Origin: JAICJC01 sp963709425
GTDB lineage: Bacteria; Actinomycetota; Thermoleophilia; Gaiellales; JAICJC01
Assembly (NCBI GenBank): GCA_963709425.1
Contig: CAVPWG010000004.1
Coordinates: forward strand, 948,375-1,012,374
Length of the DNA stretch: 64,000 nt
Reading direction: 5' to 3'
The notes beneath the pieces were generated by a model. That model made no database searches. It was not told the origin of the DNA and worked only from the letters and a program-made list of their open reading frames with translations. Made by a program: the position numbers and the translations under genes. The stretch's first letter is position 1, and every line of letters starts with the position of its first letter. Below are positions 50,562-59,047 of this stretch, in pieces.

Positions 50562-50738
50562 TCATGCTGCCTCCTGGGGGACCCGGGAGCGACGCGTCAG
50601 GCGGCGCCGCTCGACCTTCTGGGACTGCGAGCGGGTGCTCGCAGCCTGGCGTCGGATCTCCTCCTGACGGGCACGCTCCAGCACCTCGGCCAGATACGAG
50701 GTGGCCAGGGCGACGCGGATGTCGGGATGTGCATTCAT
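50562..50738 (-). CDS. Small basic protein, 58 aa, unknown function
   Basis: ATG 50738 preceded by AGGAGG at 7 bases. Sequence starts 'MNAHPDIRVALATSYLAEVL' and continues as an Arg/Glu/Gln-rich amphipathic helix ('ERARQEEIRRQAAS'), ending with an RRR-rich tail. It follows the 33-residue peptide on the same strand and ends before a large hairpin, so it forms a plausible transcription unit. Possibly nucleic-acid binding (inference from charge). Confidence 0.6.
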   Translation of the reverse strand: MNAHPDIRVALATSYLAEVLERARQEEIRRQAASTRSQSQKVERRRLTRRSRVPQEAA

Positions 50739-50879
50739 GTCTTCACCTCCTCTCTCATCTGTTACGTAACGACCGTGTTTGGACATGCAGCTGCCCTCCC
50801 GTGTCGGGACTGGAGTTAACGAACGAACGCGGCCGCTAGGGCCGAGGACTGACGTTACGCCGGGTGGAGCCCTGGAGCT

Positions 50880-50981
50880 CTACGCCACGACGGGCGCGCA
50901 AGGCGCCAGCGCCGCGCCGGCCACGTGGCCGGCCCACACCGGGAGGGCAAACGTCATATCCGCACTGAGCATGATCTTCAC
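50880..50981 (-). CDS. Small hydrophobic peptide, 33 aa
   Basis: GTG 50981 preceded by GGGAGG at 7 bases, with a TTGCCA-N17-TATGTT promoter 50-78 bases upstream. Sequence 'VKIMLSADMTFALPVWAGHV' then 'AGAALAPCAPVVA': one Cys, one short hydrophobic stretch. It could be a peptide precursor, membrane peptide or leader peptide. No known family. Confidence 0.4.
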   Translation of the reverse strand: MKIMLSADMTFALPVWAGHVAGAALAPCAPVVA

Positions 50982-51030
50982 GACATTGCCTCCCTTCCCG
51001 GTGGTTGGACGCTGACTAGTACGCGTCGCC

Positions 51031-51059
51031 AACATACCACGCTCTCACGAGGTTGGCAA
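51031..51059 (-). promoter_or_regulatory. Sigma-A promoter TTGCCA-N17-TATGTT
   Basis: -35 TTGCCA at 51054-51059, 17-base spacer, -10 TATGTT at 51031-51036, directly after the DapA-like stop codon and facing the 33- and 58-residue proteins. One of the best promoter matches in the window. Confidence 0.55.
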
Positions 51060-51060
51060 C

Positions 51061-51909
51061 TTATTTAACAAACGTCGCCGTGGCCAGCTCACGAACGACA
51101 TCTGCGCCCTCGGCGTCGAGGCGGTCGAGCGGGGCGCGGACGTCCGCGGAGACCGGGACGCCGCGGGCGCCGAGCGCGACCTTGAGGGCCGCCTGGAAGG
51201 GGTGGCGCTCGATCGCGTCGCGGAGCTCGCGAAGCCGCGCCGCTCCCGCCTCGTCGGGGGCGCGGACGACGGCGGAGACGATCTCCGGGAAGGCCGCCGC
51301 GAGCCCCGACACCGAGCCGGCCGCCCCGGCCGCGAGGCCCTGCGGGATGAGCGGCTCCGATCCGATGTAGACGGGCAGGCCGAGGTCGAGGTACGGGGCG
51401 ACCCGGTCGAACGGCGCCTCCGACACCTTGAGCCCGGCCAGGTTCGAGGCCCGCTCGCGCAGCCGCTCGACCACCGACGGCTCCAGCCGATAGCCGCTTC
51501 GGGCCGCAAAGGCGTACGGGTAGAACGGCACCGGGTCGCAGGCCCCGGCGGCGGCGGCCAGGTGGTCGAGCACCGCGTCGGGGCCGAACGGGTAGTAGGG
51601 CGGCGGGATCACGGCCACACCGTCGACGCCGATCGACGCGGCGTGGGCAGCCAGGGCGACCGTGTCGGCCGTCGACTGGGCGCCGCAGTGGACGATGAGC
51701 GTGCCGTCGCACGCCTCGCGAAACGCGGCTGCCGCGCGCATGCGCTCTTCGAGCGAGAGCAGGACGCCCTCGCCCGTCGTCCCGAGCGCGAAGAGCCCGT
51801 CGACGCCGCCGGCGACAAGGAAGTCCACCATCGGGCCGATCGCGGCCTCGTCCAGCGCCGCGCCGCCGTCGCGAAGCGGCGTCACGGAGGCGGCGAGCAG
51901 CAGAGGCAC
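51061..51909 (-). CDS. DapA-family (dihydrodipicolinate synthase/N-acetylneuraminate lyase) aldolase
   Basis: 282 residues, TIM-barrel. 'FALGTTGEGVLLSLEERMRA' (GTTGE), catalytic Tyr in 'PVPFYPYAFAAR', Schiff-base Lys in 'NLAGLKVSEAPFDR', and 'GSEPLIPQGLAAGAAGSVSG'. Divergence from true DapA suggests a 2-keto-3-deoxy-sugar-acid, hydroxyproline-type or aryl-pyruvate aldolase. GTG 51909. No obvious operon partner. Confidence 0.85.
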   Translation of the reverse strand: MPLLLAASVTPLRDGGAALDEAAIGPMVDFLVAGGVDGLFALGTTGEGVLLSLEERMRAAAAFREACDGTLIVHCGAQSTADTVALAAHAASIGVDGVAVIPPPYYPFGPDAVLDHLAAAAGACDPVPFYPYAFAARSGYRLEPSVVERLRERASNLAGLKVSEAPFDRVAPYLDLGLPVYIGSEPLIPQGLAAGAAGSVSGLAAAFPEIVSAVVRAPDEAGAARLRELRDAIERHPFQAALKVALGARGVPVSADVRAPLDRLDAEGADVVRELATATFVK

Positions 51910-51952
51910 GCGGGCGATCCTACCCGCCCGGATGCGCCGTGGTGCCGCGGGA

Positions 51953-52141
51953 TCAGCGCGGCCAGAGGCTGATGACCTGGCCCAGGGGGTGCACCTGGGT
52001 CTCCGGCGGCTTGCGCCGGTCGGCCGGTCGGGCCGAGCCGTAGCGGTCGAGCCGCGCCATCGCCTTGCGCACGTCCTCGTCCGTCTCGATCGGCTCGAGC
52101 TCCTGCTCGTCTTCCCGCCCGAAGAATCGCGTCACTCTCAT
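51953..52141 (-). CDS. Small charged protein, 62 aa, unknown function
   Basis: ATG 52141 behind an AGAGGTGG stretch. Sequence 'MRVTRFFGREDEQELEPIET' then 'DEDVRKAMARLDRYGSARPA' and 'HPLGQVISLWPR'. Acidic N-half, basic C-half. No domain recognised; the coding pattern is convincing. Lies between xthA and the DapA-like gene. Confidence 0.55.
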   Translation of the reverse strand: MRVTRFFGREDEQELEPIETDEDVRKAMARLDRYGSARPADRRKPPETQVHPLGQVISLWPR

Positions 52142-52207
52142 TCCACCCACCTCTGCACTCCTCGAAGAACGAAACCTGCCTCCACTGTCCGCTCGCCGAA
52201 AGGCGTG

Positions 52208-52969
52208 TCAACCCCCCGAAAGGGTGAGGTCCATGAGGAGCGGCGCGTGGTCGGACGGCTTCGGGCCCTTGCGGAAGTTGCGGTCGATCGCGACGCTCGC
52301 GATCCCCGGTGCGAGTGCGCGTTTCACGAGCAGGAGGTCGATGCGAAGGCCGAGCCCGCGGTGGAAGTGGCCCTGGCGGTAGTCCCACCAGGTGAACTGC
52401 TGCACATCGGGCGCGAAGGAGCGGTAGGCGTCGACCATCCCCGCGTCGATGACCGCCGCCAGCCGCTCGCGCTCGTCCGGGGTCACGTGCGTCTCGCCGA
52501 CGAAGGCGGCCGGGTCGTAGACATCGTCGTCGGTGGGGCACACGTTCATGTCGCCGCCGACGACGTCCAGGCCCGAGACGTGCGGCCCCATCGCGTCCAG
52601 GAACGCGAGCTTGGCGGCGAAGGTGTCGGTGCCGATCGCGCGCCCGTTGGGCACGTACACCGACGCGAGGCGAAGGCCGTTCACGTCGGCCTCGATCCAG
52701 CGCGCCTCGGCCGGGTCGGGCTCACCCGGAAGCCCGGTCGAGACGTTGGCGATGCCGTGCCGCGAGGCGATGGCGACGCCCGCCCAGCGCCCGGCCGAGT
52801 GGTCGGCTGCCTCGTAGCCGAGGGCCTCGAAGTCGAGCTTCGGGAACTTGCCCGGGTCGAGCTTCGTCTCCTGCATGAGGAGCACGTCCGGCGTGTGCAG
52901 CTCGAGCAGCTCCAGCACCCGCGGCAGCCGGGCCCGAAGGGAGTTCACGTTCCAGGTCGCGATCTTCAC
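52208..52969 (-). CDS. xthA: Exodeoxyribonuclease III (AP endonuclease)
   Basis: 253 residues. Catalytic blocks: 'IATWNVNSLRARL' (Asn), 'VLLMQETKL' (metal Glu), 'YVPNGRAI' (Tyr), 'VVGGDMNVCPTDDDVYDP' (Asp/Asn), 'RIDLLLV' and 'PSDHAPLLMDL' (Asp/His). Repairs abasic sites and 3' blocks. Starts 9 bases after the SDR stop. Confidence 0.93.
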   Translation of the reverse strand: MKIATWNVNSLRARLPRVLELLELHTPDVLLMQETKLDPGKFPKLDFEALGYEAADHSAGRWAGVAIASRHGIANVSTGLPGEPDPAEARWIEADVNGLRLASVYVPNGRAIGTDTFAAKLAFLDAMGPHVSGLDVVGGDMNVCPTDDDVYDPAAFVGETHVTPDERERLAAVIDAGMVDAYRSFAPDVQQFTWWDYRQGHFHRGLGLRIDLLLVKRALAPGIASVAIDRNFRKGPKPSDHAPLLMDLTLSGG

Positions 52970-52978
52970 GGCCTGAAT

Positions 52979-53710
52979 CTAGCCACCCGCGAGGCCGCCG
53001 CCGTCCACGACGAGCGTCGTCCCGGTCACGTGGCCGGCGTCGGGGGACGCGAGCCAGGCGATCGCCGCGGCGATCTCGGCCGGCGCTGCCACCCGGCCGA
53101 GCGGGCGGGAGGCGCCCGAGGCGGCGATCCCGGCGGCCGCCTCCTCGCCCAGCTGGGCCAGCTCGTCGCGAAGCAGCGGCGTGTCGGTGTCGCCGGGGCA
53201 GACGCAGTTGGCGCGGATGCCGTCGGGGCCGTGGTCGATGGCGAGCGCCCGGGTCAGGTTGACGACGGCCGCCTTGGTGGCGGCGTAGGCGACGGCACGC
53301 GGCCCGGCCACGAGGCCCCAGCCCGAGCCGACGGTCACGATCGCTCCGCCTCCGCGCTCCCGCATCGCCGGGATCGCCGCCCGGCAGAAGCGGAACGTGG
53401 CGGTCAGGTTGAGCGCGAGCGCCGCGTCCCAGTCGGCGTCGGACGTCTCCTCGGCCGTCCGCCGGACGATCGCCCCGGCCGCCGTCACGAGCACGTCCAC
53501 GCCCCCGCTCTCGGCGACGGCCCGCTCGGCGGCACCCGGCTCCGTCACGTCGGCCACCACCCAATTGGCGTTCACCTCCACCGCCAATTGGCGCAGGGCC
53601 TCCGCGTCGCGGTCGACCAGGCACAGCTCGAGGCCGTCGGCGGCCAGCCGCCGGGCGGTCGCCGCGCCGATCCCGGACGCGGCGCCGGTGACGATCGCGG
53701 TCCGGCTCAC
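52979..53710 (-). CDS. Short-chain dehydrogenase/reductase (SDR)
   Basis: 243 residues, classical SDR. 'AIVTGAASGIGAATARRLAA' (TGxxxGIG), 'VLVTAAGAIV' (NAG-like), catalytic Ser in 'IVTVGSGWGLV' and 'YAATKAAVVNLTRALA' (YxxxK), 'CVCPGDTDTPLL'. Preference for NAD suggested by an Asp after strand 2 ('LCLVDRDAEAL'). GTG start overlaps the stop of the small membrane ORF. Confidence 0.9.
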   Translation of the reverse strand: MSRTAIVTGAASGIGAATARRLAADGLELCLVDRDAEALRQLAVEVNANWVVADVTEPGAAERAVAESGGVDVLVTAAGAIVRRTAEETSDADWDAALALNLTATFRFCRAAIPAMRERGGGAIVTVGSGWGLVAGPRAVAYAATKAAVVNLTRALAIDHGPDGIRANCVCPGDTDTPLLRDELAQLGEEAAAGIAASGASRPLGRVAAPAEIAAAIAWLASPDAGHVTGTTLVVDGGGLAGG

Positions 53711-53871
53711 CCCCGCCGCCGGCGGATGAAGTACCCGACCCAGGCGACGACGCCCGCGAAGCCGATGAGGACGGCCGGGGTGGGGTTGTCAGTCGCCAGG
53801 AACGCCGCGATCGCGACGAGCGCGACGATGGTCTGGAGGATGGGCGCGGGGGTGAACGTGTGCCGAGCGTA
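53707..53871 (-). CDS. Small membrane protein ORF, no standard start codon
   Basis: Open for 54 codons directly after, and in the same frame as, the L,D-transpeptidase TAG. Two hydrophobic segments, 'ILQTIVALVAIAAFLATDN' and 'PAVLIGFAGVVAWVGYFI', then RRRRG. The stop overlaps the SDR GTG (GTGA), which supports translation. No ATG, GTG or TTG lies before the first helix, so a base error, a rare start (ACG) or read-through must be assumed. Confidence 0.4.
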   Translation of the reverse strand, partial: YARHTFTPAPILQTIVALVAIAAFLATDNPTPAVLIGFAGVVAWVGYFIRRRRG

Positions 53872-54636
53872 CTACGCGCGGATGATCACGAGGCTCCCGA
53901 GCGCGGCCCTGCGCTCGAGCATCCGGATCGCGTCCAGCTGCGCGTGGATGCAGCCGTGGCTCACGGCGCCCAGCGCGCCGAAGTGGATCGCGACCTGGTC
54001 GCCGCCCAGCCACGACGCCGGGAGCTGCGAGACGTGCGCCGAGAGGCCGACGGCGAACGGGGCGTACGGGCTCCCCTGCCCGAACCGCAGCCGGTCGATG
54101 ACGAAGAAGCGGCCGGTCGGCGTGGGCATGGACGGCGCGCCCTTGCCGACCGGGAACGATCCCAGCTTGCGGCGCCCGTCGCGAACCACCATCCGGTCGG
54201 ACGACAGGTCGATGACGACCCGGATCTTCCGCCACTGGAGCCGGAGCGCCGACAGGTCGGCGGGGACGATCCGGCCGCGCTTCCCGAGCGGGACGAGCAG
54301 CCGCCCGCGCCGGTGGTGGTGGCGCACGACCGGCACCCACACCGGCTGCCCGAACTGGCTCCGCGCCGGGACGGTGCCGAACCGGGTGTGGAGCGGGCGG
54401 CGGATCTCGGCCACGAGATAGGCCGGGCCGTGCGCGGGCGCCTGCGGGAGGGCCCACCGCGTCGTCGGCGTGGGCGCGGGCGGAGTCGCCCGGTTCGCCG
54501 CCTCGATCGGCTCCAGCTGCTTCTCAGGCTTCGCCACGTCGGCCGGCGATGACTCCCCGGTTCCGGCGCATCCGGCGCACACGAGCGCCGCGATGGCAAT
54601 GCCCAACCCAGCCGGCCAACGCATGCGCCGAAGCAT
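53872..54636 (-). CDS. L,D-transpeptidase (YkuD domain), secreted
   Basis: 254 residues. Hydrophobic N-terminal export signal 'LGIAIAALVCAGCAG' (possible lipoprotein), linker, then YkuD domain from about residue 140: 'IRVVIDLSSDRMVVRDGRRK', 'TPTGRFFVIDRL', and catalytic 'IHFGALGAVSHGCIHAQLDA' with His and SHGC; the Arg normally after Cys-Ile is His here. Forms 3-3 peptidoglycan cross-links or anchors proteins. ATG 54636, alternative 54624. Confidence 0.85.
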   Translation of the reverse strand: MLRRMRWPAGLGIAIAALVCAGCAGTGESSPADVAKPEKQLEPIEAANRATPPAPTPTTRWALPQAPAHGPAYLVAEIRRPLHTRFGTVPARSQFGQPVWVPVVRHHHRRGRLLVPLGKRGRIVPADLSALRLQWRKIRVVIDLSSDRMVVRDGRRKLGSFPVGKGAPSMPTPTGRFFVIDRLRFGQGSPYAPFAVGLSAHVSQLPASWLGGDQVAIHFGALGAVSHGCIHAQLDAIRMLERRAALGSLVIIRA

Positions 54637-54652
54637 AGGCCGGTTTCGGCCG

Positions 54653-55519
54653 CTACGCCTGCTGCGCGCCGAAGGCCCGGCGGGCGTGCGACGCCAGGTC
54701 GCGGATCAGCTCCGGCGGAGACCCGAGCGGCATCAGGTGGACGCCCGCCAGCCCCTCGATCCGGGCCAGCTCGTCGATGAGGTCGGCGACCGCCTCGGCG
54801 CCCTCGCCGCGCTCGGCCCGCTCCGCCAGCTCGGCCGACGCCCGGGCGCCCATCTTCTCCATCCGCGCGATCCACTCGCCCGAGCGCGGCACGGCGATCC
54901 CGGCCAGGACGGTCGCGCGGTCGGCGACGCCCGCCTCCCGGCAGCGCCCGAACCACTCCGCGAACCCCTCGCCGTCGAGCACGATCTGGGTCTGGACGAG
55001 ATCCGCGCCGGCATCGAGCTTCGCCACGAGCCCGTCGACCGGAGCCGGCCCTGCGCTCGCGGCCGAGCCGACCAGGTAGGCGGGCGGCGGGCCGTCGACC
55101 TCGCGCCCTCCGGGCAGGCGGCCCTCGCGGATGCCGGCCAGGAGCGCGATCAGCTCGGCCGTCTCGAGGTCGCGCACCTCGGCCGCGTCGGGGTTCTCGC
55201 CCACCTTGACCGGGTCGCCCCAGAGCGCCAGGAACCCGCGCACTCCCAGCGCCGCGGCGCCGAGCGCATCCGCGGCGAGCGCGATCCGGTTTCGGTCGCG
55301 CACCGTCATCTGGAGGATCGTGTCGACGCCCTCGGCCCGCATGATCGCGACGGTCGCGAGGGCCGACATGCGCACCGAGGCGCGCGCGCCGTCGGTCACG
55401 TTCACGGCGTCGGCGATCGCCCCCCACTGGCTCGCGGCGGCGCGCACGGCCTCGGCGTCCGCCCCTCGGGGCGGCACCAGCTCGCACGTGACGGTGAGCG
55501 CCGCCCCCTCCGCGGTCAT
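54653..55519 (-). CDS. Methylenetetrahydrofolate reductase-like protein
   Basis: 288 residues, TIM-barrel. 'TVTCELVPPRGADAEAVRAA', 'DAVNVTDGARASVRMSALAT', 'QMTVRDRNRIALAADALGAA' and 'FLALWGDPVKVGENPDAAEV' are MetF family FAD/folate-site blocks; 'DAGADLVQTQIVLDGEGFAE' the second half. It may accept ferredoxin-type partners, as in short actinobacterial MetF forms. ATG 55519 overlaps the racemase-like stop (ATGA). Third gene of a YbhN-racemase-MetF operon. Confidence 0.8.
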   Translation of the reverse strand: MTAEGAALTVTCELVPPRGADAEAVRAAASQWGAIADAVNVTDGARASVRMSALATVAIMRAEGVDTILQMTVRDRNRIALAADALGAAALGVRGFLALWGDPVKVGENPDAAEVRDLETAELIALLAGIREGRLPGGREVDGPPPAYLVGSAASAGPAPVDGLVAKLDAGADLVQTQIVLDGEGFAEWFGRCREAGVADRATVLAGIAVPRSGEWIARMEKMGARASAELAERAERGEGAEAVADLIDELARIEGLAGVHLMPLGSPPELIRDLASHARRAFGAQQA

Positions 55520-56180
55520 CGCGCCATCGTAGCGGCCGACGTCGTCGCGCCGGACGGTGCCGAGCTGACGAGGATCCGCCGCCCGCGCCGCTTCCGGCGG
55601 GCGACGCCGCCCATGGCGCGGACGGTCGCGCAGGCCGACGCCGCCGCCAGCTCGAGCGCGCTCACCGACGTTCGGTCGGCGGGCGGGTCGGCGCAGGCGT
55701 GGGCACACAGGAGGGCGACCACGTCGGCGTCGGTCGTGCGTCAGCCCGGCCGGGAGCGAGCGGTCGCGGCCGCGCTTGAGCTCTTCCCGAAGCTGGGCCC
55801 CGCGGACGCACCCCGTCCCGACGACGGCCCGCACCTTCCCGGTGCCCGCCAGCGCCGCCGCCCGGGCCAGGGCCGGCCCCGGCTCCAGCCCGACGACCGG
55901 GACGGCGCCGAGCCGGGCCCGCGCGGCGTCCAGCCCGTCGAGGGTGGCCTGGAGCGACGCCAGCACCACCAGCTTGCACCCGTGCTGCTCGACGAGGTCG
56001 GCGGCCATCCGGGCGACGCGGTCCTCGCACCACGGCTCCCGGCCGGCCGGCGTAGGGGGCCCACGCCTGGTCGGCCAGGTAGACCACATCCTCGTGCGGA
56101 AGCGCCCGCTGGACGGCGTCGGCGGCGACGAGCCCGGCCCAGTCGCCGCCGAGGATGCCGATGGGCGCCTCGGGGTTCAC
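55516..56180 (-). CDS. Glutamate-racemase-like (MurI/Asp-Glu racemase fold) protein, two frame breaks
   Basis: About 220 residues after correction. 'IGILGGDWAGLVAADAVQRA' and 'LPHEDVVYLADQAWAPYAGR' match MurI's start and 'HEDVVYLADxxxxPYG' stretch; 'VPVVGLEPGPALARAA' matches its PVVGVVEPG. The first catalytic Cys motif (CNTAS) is 'LASLQAT' and the second (CTHYP) reads 'CAHACADP', so racemase chemistry is doubtful. Frame changes near 56050 and 55735. GTG 56180 overlaps the membrane gene stop (GTGA). True genomic decay is possible, but broken frames are common in this window. Confidence 0.6.
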
Positions 56181-57085
56181 GGCACGATGGTACGCCCCCA
56201 GGCGGTGCGCAGGTGGAACGGGTGGTGGAGCGACGCATACGCGCCGGCGCCGGCCAGCGTCGGGATCCAGAACGAGAAGACGCGCCAGGCGAGGACGGCC
56301 AGCGCGGCCTCGGCGTAGCTGGTCGTGATGCCGGCTGCGAGGATGAACGGGACGGCCGCCTCGACCAGGCCGACGCCGCCCGGGATGGCCGGGGTCGCGA
56401 TGATCGCCGCCGCAACGATGTAGGCGACCGGGATCGTGGCGGCGTCGAGATGGATGTGGAGCGCCTGGGCGGTGAGCCACAGGCAGGCGGCGTCGGCCAC
56501 CCACCCGCAGGCGCCGAGCGCGAGCGAGGCGGGGGCGTGGTGGGCCCGGCGCCCGACGGCGACCACGAGCAGGATCGCCACCGCGAGGACGCAGGCCGCG
56601 ACGCCGACGATGTCGATGAGGACGCGCCAGCCGCCCGGAAGCGGCGACGCGATGCCCGAGATGAGGAGGCCCGGCCCGGCGATGAGCGCCATCGACGCGG
56701 CCGGGACGACCAGGATGAGCGCGGTCGAGACCGCCAGCGCGCGCTTGCGCGGGATGCCGCGGCGGCGGAGCTCCCGGAAGGCGATGCCCCCGCCCGGGAG
56801 ATGCGAGCCGGGCACGAGGGCGCCGATCGCGACGGCGGCGGTCGAGATCTGGAGGCTGAGCGTGTACTGAAGCTCGGTCAGGATGCGAAGGAGCGCGCCC
56901 GAGAGGAGGTACCTCCAGGTCTGGGCGGCGGCCGCCGCGACGAGCAGGGCGACGTCGGCACCACGCAGCGTCTCCATCACGCTCGGCCCGCCATCGGCCT
57001 GGGCGACCTCGGCGATCACGATCCCGAGCAGCACACCGCCTGCAGCAGCGCTCACGCCCAAACGGAGTGCCCGACCCCGACCCAT
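56177..57085 (-). CDS. YbhN/UPF0104-like membrane protein (lysylphosphatidylglycerol-synthase TM fold)
   Basis: 302 residues with about 7-8 hydrophobic helices. 'LVPGSHLPGGGIAFRELRRR' is the conserved PxxxGxxExxxR-like region of this family, and 'ATPAIPGGVGLVEAAVPFIL' the second (PGGxGxxE). Such proteins resemble MprF flippase domains and act on lipids or glycolipids. First gene of the operon with the racemase-like and MetF-like genes. Function inferred. Confidence 0.8.
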   Translation of the reverse strand: MGRGRALRLGVSAAAGGVLLGIVIAEVAQADGGPSVMETLRGADVALLVAAAAAQTWRYLLSGALLRILTELQYTLSLQISTAAVAIGALVPGSHLPGGGIAFRELRRRGIPRKRALAVSTALILVVPAASMALIAGPGLLISGIASPLPGGWRVLIDIVGVAACVLAVAILLVVAVGRRAHHAPASLALGACGWVADAACLWLTAQALHIHLDAATIPVAYIVAAAIIATPAIPGGVGLVEAAVPFILAAGITTSYAEAALAVLAWRVFSFWIPTLAGAGAYASLHHPFHLRTAWGRTIVP

Positions 57086-57162
57086 GTTCGGGATGCTACT
57101 TGGAATGTCCCTGCAAGTTGTAACGATCTGGTGAATGCCTGACGTCTGGCAGACTTGGTCTC

Positions 57163-58006
57163 GTGAAGCGCCCGTTCGCCCAGGTCGACGTGTTCACGAC
57201 CGAGCCGTACCGCGGGAACCCGGTGGCGGTCGTGCTCGACGCGAGCGGGCTCGGCGACGCCGACATGCAGCAGATCGCGCACTGGACGAACCTGTCCGAG
57301 ACGACGTTCGTGCTCCCGCCGTCGGCGGCCGAGGCCGACTACCGCGTGCGCATCTTCACGCCGACGGTCGAGCTGCCCTTCGCGGGGCATCCGACGCTCG
57401 GGACGTGCCACGCCTGGCTCGAGATGGGCGGCGCGCCGCAGGACGAGGCGGCCGTCGTCCAGGAGTGCGCCGCGGGGCTGGTGCGGATCCGGCGGGGCGA
57501 GCGCCAATTGGCATTCGCCGCACCGCCACTCGTGCGTTCGGGGCCGGTCGACGAGGCCGACGTGGAGCGGGTCGCGTCGTCGCTGGGGATCGGACGCGGG
57601 CGACATCGTCGACGCCCAGTGGGCCGACAACGGGCCGGGCTGGGTGGCGGTCATGCTGCGTGACGCGGAGGCCGTGCTGGCGCTTAGGCCCGGCGACCTC
57701 GAGGATCTGGAGATCGGCGTCGTCGGCCGGCACCCCGACGGCGGCGAGACGGCGTGGGAGCTGCGGGCGTTCATGAACATGAACGGCGCCGCCGTCGAGG
57801 ATCCGGTCACCGGCAGCCTGAACGCGTCCGTGGCGCAGTGGCTCCTGAGCGCCGGCTACGCGACGGCGCCCTACGTCGCCGCGCAGGGGACCGTCCTCGG
57901 CCGCCGCGGCCGGGCGCACATCTCGCAGGACGAGGACGGCACGATCTGGGTGGGCGGCGGGACGGTGACGTGCGTGTCGGGCCAGGTCGAGCTCCCGGAG
58001 GGATGA
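57163..58006 (+). CDS. PhzF family isomerase-like protein (one frame break)
   Basis: About 280 residues. 'QVDVFTTEPYRGNPVAVVLD' (GNP), 'LSETTFVLPP' (catalytic Glu at position about 46), 'VRIFTPTVELPFAGHPTLGT' (GHP) and C-terminal 'VEDPVTGSLNASVAQWLL' (DPVTGS) are the PhzF signature. The frame changes near 57600. GTG start 57163. Adjacent, 4 bases upstream, to the Rieske oxygenase gene, so the two probably act in one pathway. True substrate unknown. Confidence 0.85.
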
Positions 58007-58010
58007 GGGA

Positions 58011-59047
58011 ATGAACGAGGCACCGACCGCCGCTCCCGACATCACCGCCCTGCGCGCCTGCTGGCACCCGGTCGCGTTCGCCGCGGAGCTGGAGGACAAG
58101 CCGATCGCGCGGAAGCTGCTCGGCGAGCCGCTCGCGCTCTACCGCGACTCCGGCGGGACGGCCCGCGCCGTGTCGGATCTCTGCATCCACCGCGGCACGG
58201 CGATCTCGCTCGGCTGGATCGACGGCGACGAGATCGTCTGCCCCTACCACGGCTGGCACTACGGCGCGGACGGCGCCTGCACCTTGATTCCCGCAGCTCG
58301 CCGACCCGACCCGGATCCCGAAGAAGGCCCGGATCGGCGCGTTCCGGTGCGTCGAGAGCCACGGCCTCATCTGGGTCGCGCTCGAGGAGCCGCGCTGGCC
58401 GCTGCCCGCACGTGCCCGAGCTGGCCGACGACGGCTGGACGGTCGTCACCGCCGGGCCGTACACGTGGTCAGCCGACGCCTCCCGCCAGCTCGAGAACTT
58501 CACCGACTTCGGCCACTTCCCGTGGGTGCACCCCGGCCTCCTCGGCGACCCCAGCCGGCCCGTCGTCCCCGAGCACACGGTCGAGACCGACGGCCACGTC
58601 CTGCGCTACCAGGTCGTCCGCCCCGAGGCCCCGAACTCGGACGACTTCCCCGTCTTCGGGAACGAGGAGACCGAGGCGCCGATGCGGCGGTCGCGCTACG
58701 AGCTCCACCTGCCGTACACGATCGTGCTGCGGCTGGGCTGGGGCGGCGAGAAGGGCATGGTCTACTTCTTCGCCTCGCAGCCGATCGACGAGTCGCACTG
58801 CTCCGGCTACGTCGTCATGGCCCGAAACTACGACCGCGACCAGCCGCCCGAGGTGCTCCAGGACTTCGAGGACACGATCTTCAACCAGGACAAGCGCGTG
58901 GTCGAGTCGCAGCGGCCCGAGCAGGTGCCGTTCGACCTGGCCGACGAGCTCCACCTCAAGTTCGACGCGGTCGCTGTCGCCTACCGGCGGGCGATGCGGG
59001 CGGAGGGGCTCGCGACGTCGCGGGTCACGGATCGTCAGCCGGGGTGA
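58011..59047 (+). CDS. Rieske [2Fe-2S] oxygenase, alpha subunit (two frame breaks)
   Basis: About 346 residues. Rieske cluster 'SDLCIHRGTAISLGW' and 'VCPYHGWHYGADG' (CxH...CxxH). Mononuclear iron site in 'ENFTDFGHFPWVHPGLLGD' (two His). Family: vanillate demethylase/phenoxybenzoate dioxygenase-type ring or O/N-demethylating oxygenases. The frame changes near 58290 and near 58405. The reductase is not visible here. ATG 58011 has GGAGG and AGGGA upstream. Confidence 0.85.
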
